Positions 1 through 4,913 of a DNA stretch of 5,509 nucleotides are shown piece after piece. The stretch is from Alkaliphilus sp. (lineage in GTDB: Bacteria; Bacillota; Clostridia; Peptostreptococcales; Natronincolaceae). The stretch is taken from contig JALNXC010000112.1 in assembly GCA_023230535.1 (NCBI GenBank), forward strand, positions 1-5,509, read 5' to 3'. The first letter of the stretch is position 1. Every line of letters begins with the position of its first letter. The position numbers and the translations under genes were made by a program. The notes under the pieces are model-generated. The model saw only the letters and a program-made list of their open reading frames with translations. It had not been told where the DNA came from and ran no database searches.

Positions 1-265
1 ATATTACAGATTGGAGATTACCTATGAAATGTTGCAGTAGGGGCGGACCTGTGTGTCCGTCCGCTGATATATTTCACATCCCTGCATATTAGAAATCTGA
101 AATCAGTCATGGTGTAGGGGCGGACCGACGTGTCTGTCCGCTGATGCGTTACATATTTCTGTATATTACAGATTGGAGATTACCTATGAAATGTTGCAGT
201 ATGGGCGGACCCGTGTGTCCGCCCGCGAATGCATTTCACATTTTTGCATATCAGAAATCTGAAAT
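1..265. repeat. Cluster of three related GC-hairpin repeats (REP/MITE-like)
   Basis: No gene is seen here. A sequence of about 103 bp at 1-103 recurs in the same orientation at 163-265, offset by 162 bp with few differences, and a third shorter relative lies between them (about 108-162). Each unit is built around a GGGCGGAC / GTCCGYCC hairpin: 41-62, 118-141 (shorter, GCGGAC/GTCCGC) and 203-224. The 203-224 copy is a perfect 8-bp stem with a 6-nt loop; the 41-62 copy has a T in the right arm that would still pair as G-U in RNA. Flanking blocks are also inverted: CAGATT at 7-12 against AATCTG at 94-99, the same pair at 169-174 and 256-261, and GAAAT against ATTTC nearer the centre. Each unit is therefore an imperfect palindrome, as expected of a dispersed non-coding repeat. 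No transposase is present. Dispersal elsewhere in the genome is inference. Confidence 0.8.
203..224. repeat. Perfect GC hairpin of the third repeat unit
   Basis: GGGCGGAC (203-210) and GTCCGCCC (217-224) are exact reverse complements around the loop CCGTGT. This is the least decayed of the three hairpins in the upstream cluster and gives the best picture of the parent element. No T-run follows on either side, so it is unlikely to be a simple intrinsic terminator. Confidence 0.75.
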
Positions 266-320
266 ATTGAACCCGGTTGATAAAAAAAATTGAAGATTTA
301 TGAAAATTTATAAAAGAAAA

Positions 321-349
321 GAAGGAAAATCAGAAAATATGGAGAATAT
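321..349 (+). promoter_or_regulatory. Sigma-H-type promoter of spoVG
   Basis: The -35 element GAAGGAAAA (321-329) and the -10 element GGAGAATAT (341-349), separated by 11 bp, fit the Bacillus sigma-H consensus RNAGGAWWW - 11 to 12 bp - RNNGAATWW at every defined position. In B. subtilis spoVG is a classic sigma-H target, and its promoter also lies downstream of a very AT-rich stretch; here 279-320 is similarly AT-rich. The start of transcription would fall at about 355-358, giving a leader of roughly 100 nt. This suggests expression at the transition to stationary phase and sporulation. The consensus match is seen directly; use by sigma-H is inferred from family knowledge. Confidence 0.75.
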
Positions 350-390
350 GAAAAATAAAGCTGTTGAAGTTGGGAGGGCTGTGCTTATAG

Positions 391-421
391 TCGTATATCG
401 AAAAGGGGGAAAAATATACGG
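391..421 (+). other. Small stem-loop in the spoVG leader
   Basis: CGTATAT (392-398) and ATATACG (414-420) are exact reverse complements around a 15-nt purine-rich loop (399-413); a U-G pair could extend the stem by one. It lies between the sigma-H promoter and the spoVG ribosome binding site. The stem is short and AT-rich, and no T-run follows, so it is not a terminator. A role in mRNA stability or translation is possible but not shown. Confidence 0.35.
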
Positions 422-459
422 AAAATAAGTTGACAAAAAGATGAAAGGGTGAGACGTGG

Positions 460-876
460 ATGCAGGTGACAGATGTAAGGATACGTAAAATAACCACCGA
501 AGGCAAGATGAAGGCTATCGTTTCGGTAACCTTTGATGATGAATTCGTTGTTCACGACATTAAAATCATCGAAGGCCAAAATGGATTATTTATTGCGATG
601 CCAAGTCGAAAGATGGGTGAGGGAGATTTTAGGGACATAGCTCATCCAATAAATTCGGAAACTAGAAACAAGATTCAAAGCGCTATTTTTGTCCAATATG
701 AAAAAATGAATGAGTTAGAGAGGGCGGCAGCGGAAGCAGAAAGAGCGGAGGTCGAAGAGGCGGAAGCCGAAGAAATAGAAATTGAAGGGGCAGAAATCGA
801 AGAAGAAATTGAGGAAGAAGTTGAAGAGGTAGAAACCGGAGGAGAGTTCGGAGAGATAGGAGAAACAATAGAATAA
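460..876 (+). CDS. spoVG: SpoVG, nucleic-acid-binding regulator, with glutamate-rich C-terminal extension
   Basis: SpoVG is a small DNA/RNA-binding regulator. In Bacillus it affects asymmetric septation and spore cortex formation, and in other Firmicutes capsule, virulence and wall genes. Residues 1-85 are a clear SpoVG core: MQVTDVRIRKI at the start, FVVHDIKIIEG (29-39), NGLFIAMPSRK (41-51) and FRDIAHPINSETRNKIQ (57-73). The start ATG has an AGGGTGAG-type ribosome site 6-7 nt upstream, and the N-terminus aligns with known SpoVG. The protein has 138 residues, whereas B. subtilis SpoVG has about 97. The extra part (about 86-138) is extremely acidic: residues 92-138 hold 24 Glu, one Arg, no Lys and no Asp, with Ala, Ile, Val and Gly between. 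It is probably disordered or partly helical. The coding DNA there is purine-rich and of low complexity. The gene stands alone between a sigma-H promoter and a terminator. Confidence 0.95.
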   Translation: MQVTDVRIRKITTEGKMKAIVSVTFDDEFVVHDIKIIEGQNGLFIAMPSRKMGEGDFRDIAHPINSETRNKIQSAIFVQYEKMNELERAAAEAERAEVEEAEAEEIEIEGAEIEEEIEEEVEEVETGGEFGEIGETIE

Positions 877-888
877 TACTATAATTAC

Positions 889-920
889 AGGGAGGCTGAA
901 CAGTCTCCTTATTTATTTTA
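889..920 (+). terminator. Intrinsic terminator after spoVG
   Basis: Thirteen bases after the spoVG stop, AGGGAGGCT (889-897) can pair with AGTCTCCTT (902-910) around the loop GAAC. This makes a 9-bp stem with two G-U pairs, followed by the T-rich tail ATTTATTTTA (911-920). It separates spoVG from the glmU-prs transcription unit. Confidence 0.75.
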
Positions 921-959
921 CACAAGGGGTTCATTATTTTTGTAAAATGTAATAAACTA

Positions 960-988
960 TATAGTAAGCACGGATAAACGAATATAAT
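960..988 (+). promoter_or_regulatory. Putative sigma-A-type promoter for glmU-prs-pth
   Basis: A perfect TATAAT lies at 983-988, about 40 bp before the glmU start and after the spoVG terminator, so a new promoter is expected here. The -35 position is poor: TATAGT at 960-965 with a 17-bp spacer matches TTGACA at only two positions, and there is no TG extension of the -10. Either the promoter is weak or activated, or the real -35 differs from what I propose. Confidence 0.45.
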
Positions 989-1000
989 ACCTACGGTATT
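986..1000. promoter_or_regulatory. Palindrome overlapping the glmU transcription start
   Basis: AATACCTACGGTATT is a perfect 6-bp dyad with a 3-bp centre. It overlaps the end of the putative -10 box and the expected start of transcription, a typical place for a repressor operator. I do not recognise the regulator. A second perfect 10-bp palindrome, ACTATATAGT, lies at 956-965, about three helical turns upstream. Confidence 0.35.
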
Positions 1001-1027
1001 TAAAATAGATATTGAGGTGAGATAAAT

Positions 1028-2398
1028 ATGAAGTTAAAAGCAATTGTTCTGGCCGCGGGAGAAGGCACGAGGATGAAATCCAAATTGCCGAAGGTACTTC
1101 ACAAGGTTTGTGGACAAACTATGCTCAAACATATTATAGATACGGTAAATAATTCCGATATAGAAGAATGCATCGTAGTAGTTGGCTACGAGGCGGAAAA
1201 GGTAAAAGAAAGTCTTTCTTCGGAGGTAAAAACTGTGTTCCAGGAAGAACAATTGGGGACAGGGCACGCCGTGACGATGGCATATGACAATATTAGGGAA
1301 GGTACTACAGTATTGGTGTTATGCGGTGATGGGCCATTAATCACGGAGAAGACATTGAGGGCTATGATCGATTATCATCGGAAGGAAGACTTAGGAGCCA
1401 CGGTGCTCACAGCCGATTTGCCGAACCCGGAAGATTATGGGAGGATTATCAGGGATGCGGAGGGACGGCTGCAAAAAATAGTAGAAGAGAAAGATGCCAC
1501 AGTAGAGGAGAAATCTATAACGGAAATCAATTCGGGTATATATTGTTTTGATGGCAGTATATTGAGGGATGTGCTTCCAAAGCTTGAAAACAATAATATT
1601 CAAAAAGAATACTATTTAACAGATGTATTATCGGTTATGCACAACATGGGTCTTAAAACCGGGATATACAAAACCGAAAATTACGAAGAAGTTATGGCAA
1701 TCAATTATAGGGAACAGTTGGCAGATGTAGAAGCTATAATGAGAAAAAGGATAAATGGAAATCATATGAAAAATGGTGTGACAATAATCAATCCGGGACA
1801 CACATATATAGAAAAAACTGTTACAATAGGTATGGACACTGTTATATATGCCGGAGCCATATTGACAGGTAATACCGTAATAGGAGAGGGCTGTATCATC
1901 GGACAAAACAGCCGAATAGAAAACAGTATTATCGGCAACGGAGTAGAGGTACAAAGTTCTACAATTATTAATAGCAGTGTGGGTGATTATACAACCGTAG
2001 GCCCCTATGCCTATTTGCGCCCAAACAGCAGCATAGGGAAGCATGTTAAAATCGGGACATTCGTAGAAGTTAAAAATTCAAAAATAGATAGTTATTCCAG
2101 TGCCTCTCATCTATCTTATATCGGAGATGCGGATGTGGGCAAAAATGTAAATATTGGATGCGGAGTTGTTTTTGTTAATTATGACGGTAAAGAAAAAAAC
2201 AGATCTGTAATAGGAGATAATGTTTTTGTAGGCAGCAATGTAAATTTGATTGCTCCATTGATTGTCAGGAAAGACGGATATATAGCCTGCGGTTCTACCA
2301 TTACCTCGGAGGTACCGGAGGGTGCCTTGGCAATAGCGAGAGCGCGTCAAGAAAACAAGGAAGGTTGGGTGGATAAAAAAGGATTATTAAAGAAATAA
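1028..2398 (+). CDS. glmU: Bifunctional GlmU: GlcNAc-1-P uridyltransferase / glucosamine-1-P N-acetyltransferase
   Basis: GlmU acts in the cytoplasm. It acetylates glucosamine-1-phosphate with acetyl-CoA, then transfers UMP from UTP to give UDP-GlcNAc, the precursor of peptidoglycan and teichoic acids. The N-terminal half is a nucleotidyltransferase: LAAGEGTRMKSKLPKVLH (8-25, with Arg15 and Lys22 at the usual catalytic places), QLGTGHAV (75-82), CGDGPLI (99-105, metal ligand Asp101) and Asn226 in AINYR as the second metal ligand. From about 250 the protein is a left-handed beta helix of hexapeptide repeats. Arg331, Lys349, active-site His361 and Tyr364 (HLSYIGD), and NYDGK (384-388) match the E. 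coli acetyltransferase residues with an offset of two. Ser358 replaces the Lys that precedes AxH in E. coli and B. subtilis (SKAGH/SKASH), probably without consequence. The length of 456 residues is normal. GAGGTGA (1014-1020) lies 7 nt before the ATG. It is the first gene of the glmU-prs-pth group. Confidence 0.97.
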   Translation: MKLKAIVLAAGEGTRMKSKLPKVLHKVCGQTMLKHIIDTVNNSDIEECIVVVGYEAEKVKESLSSEVKTVFQEEQLGTGHAVTMAYDNIREGTTVLVLCGDGPLITEKTLRAMIDYHRKEDLGATVLTADLPNPEDYGRIIRDAEGRLQKIVEEKDATVEEKSITEINSGIYCFDGSILRDVLPKLENNNIQKEYYLTDVLSVMHNMGLKTGIYKTENYEEVMAINYREQLADVEAIMRKRINGNHMKNGVTIINPGHTYIEKTVTIGMDTVIYAGAILTGNTVIGEGCIIGQNSRIENSIIGNGVEVQSSTIINSSVGDYTTVGPYAYLRPNSSIGKHVKIGTFVEVKNSKIDSYSSASHLSYIGDADVGKNVNIGCGVVFVNYDGKEKNRSVIGDNVFVGSNVNLIAPLIVRKDGYIACGSTITSEVPEGALAIARARQENKEGWVDKKGLLKK

Positions 2399-2432
2399 GA
2401 TGATTTCATACAACTAAGGAGGAAGGTTTAAA

Positions 2433-3374
2433 ATGAGCATGAGTGAAGTTAAATTATTTACCGGCAATGCTAATATAGCATTGGCACAGAATATTTCGGA
2501 TGCGATAGGCATACCCTTGGGAAAGGCAAAAGTATCAACTTTTTGTGATGGAGAGATTTCCGTAAATATTGAAGAGAGCGTAAGGGGTAAAGATGTCTTT
2601 GTCGTTCAGCCTACATGTCCACCGGCAAACGATAATTTAATGGAATTGTTGATCTTAATAGATGCGTTTAGGAGGGCTTCTGCGGGAAGAGTAACGGCTG
2701 TGATCCCTTATTACGGTTATGCACGCCAGGATCGTAAAGCTAAGGCCAGAGATCCCATTACCGCGAAGTTAGTGGCGGATATATTGACATCGGCGGGTGC
2801 GGACAGAATTTTAACCATGGATCTGCATGCTACACAAATTCAGGGATTTTTTAATATTCCGGTAGATCATCTTTTAGGTGTTCCCATATTGGCGAGGTAT
2901 TTTATAAAAAAATATATGGAAAATATAGTAGTAGTTTCTCCGGATTTAGGGAGTGTAACAAGAGCCAGAAATTTTGCAAACTTGTTGGATACATCCATCG
3001 CTATCATCGATAAGAGGAGGCCACATACAAATGAGGCGGAGGTAATGAATATTATCGGGGATATAAAAGATAAGAATGTCATCTTAATCGATGATATAGT
3101 CGATACCGCAGGTACAATGGTGCAGGGGGCCAATGCCTTGAAGGAATTAGGTGCCAGAGACGTGTATGCTTGTTGTACTCATCCCGTGCTTTCCGGGCCT
3201 GCTATAAAAAGAATTCAAAATTCTGTAATCAAAGAGCTGGTTGTTACAGATACTATCCCCCTATCGAAAGGTAAAATGATCAGTAAAATTAAAGTTATGT
3301 CGGTAGCACCTATATTTGCGGAAGCGATTCGAAGGATTTACAAAAATATTTCCGTGAGTAAACTGTTTGATTGA
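2433..3374 (+). CDS. prs: Ribose-phosphate pyrophosphokinase (PRPP synthetase)
   Basis: The enzyme makes 5-phosphoribosyl-1-pyrophosphate from ribose-5-phosphate and ATP, feeding purine, pyrimidine, NAD, histidine and tryptophan synthesis. Class I features are complete over 313 residues: CDGEISVNIEESVRGKDVFV (38-57), the catalytic flexible loop YARQDRKAKARDPITAK (96-112), metal-binding His132 in the DLHATQIQGFF segment, PDLGS (170-174), KRRP (194-197), and the PRPP-binding loop IDDIVDTAGTM (219-229). The C-terminus VSKLFD is typical. A strong AAGGAGG (2416-2422) stands 10 nt before the first ATG; a second in-frame ATG at 2439 would be 16 nt away and is less likely. It starts only 34 nt after glmU with no terminator between, so the two are probably co-transcribed, as in B. 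subtilis (gcaD-prs). Confidence 0.97.
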   Translation: MSMSEVKLFTGNANIALAQNISDAIGIPLGKAKVSTFCDGEISVNIEESVRGKDVFVVQPTCPPANDNLMELLILIDAFRRASAGRVTAVIPYYGYARQDRKAKARDPITAKLVADILTSAGADRILTMDLHATQIQGFFNIPVDHLLGVPILARYFIKKYMENIVVVSPDLGSVTRARNFANLLDTSIAIIDKRRPHTNEAEVMNIIGDIKDKNVILIDDIVDTAGTMVQGANALKELGARDVYACCTHPVLSGPAIKRIQNSVIKELVVTDTIPLSKGKMISKIKVMSVAPIFAEAIRRIYKNISVSKLFD

Positions 3375-3404
3375 ACCATAGGGGTAGGGGATACACAGTT
3401 TGGC

Positions 3405-3431
3405 GAGTTTATATATCTGCCCGTTAAACTC
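3405..3431 (+). other. Stem-loop between prs and pth
   Basis: GAGTTTA (3405-3411) and TAAACTC (3425-3431) are exact reverse complements around a 13-nt loop. It lies in the 82-nt gap between the prs stop and the pth start and has no T-run, so it is more likely an mRNA processing or stability element, or a chance dyad, than a terminator. Confidence 0.3.
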
Positions 3432-3443
3432 ATAAAATGCATA

Positions 3444-3450
3444 GAGGGTG
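3444..3450 (+). promoter_or_regulatory. Ribosome binding site that fixes the pth start
   Basis: GAGGGTG ends 6 nt before ATG 3457, an ideal spacing. The upstream in-frame GTG (3448-3450) lies within this Shine-Dalgarno sequence and has no purine-rich site of its own at a good distance, so ATG 3457 is preferred. Confidence 0.75.
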
Positions 3451-3456
3451 AAAAAT

Positions 3457-4047
3457 ATGCACATAATAGTTGGGCTTGGAAACCCGGGAAAAGAATATGA
3501 TGCCACGAGACATAATGTGGGATTTGAAACGATAGACCTGTTATCAAGGAGAAACAATATAGAAATAAAGCGATTGAAACATAAGGCGTTGTGTGGAGAG
3601 GGGAATATAGGCGGGAAAAAGGTGATGTTGGTTAAACCCCAAACATTCATGAACTTGAGCGGACAGAGCCTTCAGGATATGGTGCAATTTTATAAAATAG
3701 ATACCAAAAACATTACAGTGGTTTACGATGATGTAGATATAGAATTGGGTTCCATAAGAGTAAGAGAAAAAGGGAGTTCCGGAAGCCATAAAGGGATGCA
3801 ATCCATCATATATCAAATACAAACCGACCAATTCCCCAGAGTCAGGATAGGAATCGGCGGACCGCAATTTGAGGATCTGTCAAACTATGTTTTGAGCAGA
3901 TTTTCACAAGAAGAAATATCCATAATACTTGAAGCGATCGAAAAAGCCGCCTTGGCATGTGAAACCATAGTTACCGACGGGGTCCTATCGGCAATGAATA
4001 AGTACAACGAAAAGAGCATGGGGTCAGATACCGTGGCCGACCAATGA
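3457..4047 (+). CDS. pth: Peptidyl-tRNA hydrolase, with repeat-encoded C-terminal tail
   Basis: Pth (spoVC in B. subtilis) cleaves peptidyl-tRNAs released from stalled ribosomes and recycles the tRNA in the cytoplasm. From ATG 3457 the protein has 196 residues. The bacterial Pth signatures are GLGNPGKEYDATRHNVGF (6-23, with Asn9 and catalytic His19), KPQTFMNLSGQS (60-71, Asn66), VVYDDVDI (88-95, Asp91/Asp92) and RVRIGIGGP (128-136). The usual HNG motif, E. coli Asn114, reads HKG here (Lys112), a change in a residue linked to tRNA/peptide binding. The homologous part ends at about MNKYN (180-184). Most of the remaining tail, including SMGSDTVADQ, is encoded by repeat unit A (4017-4042), so the native stop seems to have been replaced. 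It follows prs by 82 nt without a clear terminator and is probably co-transcribed. Confidence 0.95.
   Translation: MHIIVGLGNPGKEYDATRHNVGFETIDLLSRRNNIEIKRLKHKALCGEGNIGGKKVMLVKPQTFMNLSGQSLQDMVQFYKIDTKNITVVYDDVDIELGSIRVREKGSSGSHKGMQSIIYQIQTDQFPRVRIGIGGPQFEDLSNYVLSRFSQEEISIILEAIEKAALACETIVTDGVLSAMNKYNEKSMGSDTVADQ
4017..4042 (+). repeat. Dispersed repeat unit A (inside the pth 3' end)
   Basis: The unit begins CATGGGGTCAGATACCGTGG and ends CCGACC. It matches unit B (4067-4091) and the inverted unit D (4881-4907) with a few substitutions. It is read in frame by pth and gives the protein its last residues just before the TGA stop. Confidence 0.7.
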
Positions 4048-4066
4048 GTCAGTGAAAGTTAAAAAG

Positions 4067-4091
4067 ACCATGGGGTCAGGTACAGTGGTTC
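4067..4091 (+). repeat. Dispersed repeat unit B
   Basis: ACCATGGGGTCAGGTACA (4067-4084) is an exact reverse complement of 4890-4907 (unit D); the similarity continues as TGG and includes an A-run just before both copies. It lies 52 bp after the equivalent point of unit A. A more degenerate copy of its start, CATGAGGTCA, is seen at 4102-4111. Confidence 0.75.
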
Positions 4092-4125
4092 TTTTACAGA
4101 TCATGAGGTCATAGGCTTAGGGACA

Positions 4126-4143
4126 TTAGGGACAGTGGCCGAC
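4126..4143 (+). repeat. Dispersed repeat unit C (partial)
   Basis: TTAGGGACAGTGGCCGAC shares its 3' half, GTGGCCGAC, with unit A and closely matches the corresponding part of unit D. The 5' half differs (TTAGGGACA instead of GGGGTCAGGTACA), so it is a variant or partial copy. GGGACATTAGGGACA at 4120-4134 is itself a short tandem duplication. Confidence 0.55.
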
Positions 4144-4185
4144 TTAGGTCACACGAATTTAACTATGCGTCACAGTGTAACATAT

Positions 4186-4383
4186 AAAATTTAATATAAA
4201 ATACTAAGTGAATACATTTGAGAATATGATTATGACTCTCAGTGAGATGAAATGAAAAATCCGTAAAAATTGCGCATGTCCGAGCGTAGCGAGTTTGCGA
4301 ATTTTAGGATTTTTTATTGAAGCGAACTGTAAGAGTTATTCATATTCGAAAATAGTATGAACGTGTATTTTATATTAAATTTT
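4186..4383. mobile_element. 198-bp foldback (MITE-like) element with 19-bp terminal inverted repeats
   Basis: AAAATTTAATATAAAATAC (4186-4204) is an exact reverse complement of 4365-4383. Between these ends the two arms remain complementary without gaps: by hand count 35 of 58 further positions match (4205-4262 against 4307-4364), making 54 of 77 per arm, around a 44-nt centre with CGAGCGTAGCGAG (4281-4293). There is no open reading frame of note. Size, AT-rich perfect ends and full-length dyad fit a miniature inverted-repeat element or a large structured RNA. I see no clear target-site duplication beside the ends. Mobility is inferred from form alone. Confidence 0.6.
4255..4315. terminator. 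Possible bidirectional terminator in the core of the foldback element
   Basis: AAAAATCC (4255-4262) pairs with GGATTTTT (4307-4314), and inside it TAAAA/TTTTA, TT/AA and CGCA/TGCG segments also pair with single bulges. The apical loop is about 19 nt. A run of six T (4310-4315) closes the right side and five A precede the left side, so either strand could act as an intrinsic terminator. It would separate pth from the PrsW-like gene. Confidence 0.5.
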
Positions 4384-4434
4384 TAGAAAGTTTCTGCCTG
4401 TAATGTATAAATATTTTAAGTGAACGCATCTTAA

Positions 4435-4464
4435 TTGTTGCACATAATTAGACGACCATATAAT
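4435..4464 (+). promoter_or_regulatory. Putative sigma-A promoter of the PrsW-like gene
   Basis: A perfect TATAAT lies at 4459-4464. TTGTTG (4435-4440) is 18 bp upstream; TTGCAC (4438-4443) would give a spacer of only 15. Transcription would begin at about 4471, immediately before the AGAGGAG ribosome site, so the leader would be only some 15 nt. The location fits a gene transcribed separately from pth. Confidence 0.5.
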
Positions 4465-4486
4465 ATTCATAAGAGGAGTTCATTCA

Positions 4487-4876
4487 ATGCCCGTACTTGC
4501 AGGAATTGTTGCAGCATTGATTTCTTATATATTTAATAAATTTGTATTAAAAAAGATAGGAAACAAGGGAATTATTATAGCAGTACCATTTATAGAGGAA
4601 AGCAGCAAAACTGCCATGGCTTTTATTTTAAATGCGGACATAATAGCTGCTCATTTTGTATTTGGGCTGATAGAAGGCATATATGATATAGTAAATTCAT
4701 CAAAACGGATAGGCAAATGGGCGGCTTTAGCGAGTTTAATGAGCCACAGTGTTTTTGGGGCCGCGGTTTATTTTACAATGAGGGCGGGTTATTCGATTTA
4801 TTGGGGGGTATTTCTCGCCTGGTTGTTGCACAGCGGTTGGAATTGGTATGTAACGAAATCAGAGGTCAGGGATTAG
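4487..4876 (+). CDS. Small multi-pass membrane protein, PrsW-like intramembrane metalloprotease family
   Basis: The protein has 129 residues, mostly hydrophobic, with about five potential membrane segments near 4-22, 27-48, 52-70, 78-97 and 103-121. Polar residues inside these segments form the pattern of PrsW-type proteases: EESSK (37-41), HFVFGLIEG (56-64), SHSVFG (86-91) and HSGWNW (115-120). EExxK and HxxWN suggest PrsW rather than the CPBP/CAAX family, where EExxxR is usual. B. subtilis PrsW, which cleaves the anti-sigma factor RsiW, is about 220 residues, so this is a minimal form. AGAGGAG (4472-4478) is 8 nt before the ATG, and an in-frame stop at 4445 rules out a longer N-terminus. 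No anti-sigma gene is nearby. The gene lies between conserved pth and mfd, with related repeats in opposite orientation on either side. The substrate and activity are unknown, and it could also be a non-proteolytic relative. Confidence 0.7.
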   Translation: MPVLAGIVAALISYIFNKFVLKKIGNKGIIIAVPFIEESSKTAMAFILNADIIAAHFVFGLIEGIYDIVNSSKRIGKWAALASLMSHSVFGAAVYFTMRAGYSIYWGVFLAWLLHSGWNWYVTKSEVRD

Positions 4877-4912
4877 GCAGGTCGGCCATTGTACCTGACC
4901 CCATGGTTTTTT
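4864..4912 (+). terminator. Possible weak terminator after the PrsW-like gene
   Basis: GGTCAGG (4864-4870), at the end of the reading frame, pairs with CCTGACC (4894-4900) across a 23-nt loop, and six T follow at 4907-4912. The long loop and the six bases between stem and T-run make this a doubtful terminator. The right arm is part of repeat unit D. Confidence 0.3.
4881..4907 (-). repeat. Dispersed repeat unit D, inverted copy
   Basis: On the minus strand this reads ACCATGGGGTCAGGTACA followed by ATGGCCGAC, the most complete copy of the family, preceded by an A-run. Its 18-bp core (4890-4907) is identical to unit B (4067-4084) in the opposite orientation. It begins four bases after the stop of the PrsW-like gene. 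Confidence 0.75.
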
Positions 4913-4913
4913 A

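Noticed and set aside
1..265. CRISPR-like array from the repeated GGGCGGAC units
   Set aside because: The sequences between hairpins are themselves related, unit spacing is irregular (77 and 85 bp), and there are no cas genes.
430..435. TTGACA just before spoVG, a perfect sigma-A -35 box
   Set aside because: No -10 element lies 16-18 bp downstream; that position falls on the ribosome site and start codon.
683..934. Minus-strand open frame opposite the spoVG tail
   Set aside because: It is the Leu/Pro/Arg-rich shadow of the repetitive Glu codons, has no ribosome site, and runs through the spoVG terminator.
956..965. NrdR box before glmU
   Set aside because: ACTATATAGT is two bases shorter than the NrdR core and there is no paired second box.
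1034..2350. Several minus-strand open frames opposite glmU
   Set aside because: They lie wholly inside a certain gene, resemble no family, and lack start signals.
3448..3456. Upstream GTG start for pth
   Set aside because: The GTG is part of the Shine-Dalgarno sequence for ATG 3457, and Pth homologues begin near the ATG.
2867..3867. Minus-strand open frames opposite prs and pth
   Set aside because: Low-complexity translations with no recognisable domains; prs and pth account for the coding potential.
4186..4383. Retron or other RT-linked structured RNA
   Set aside because: No reverse transcriptase gene is nearby; the neighbouring protein is a membrane protein.
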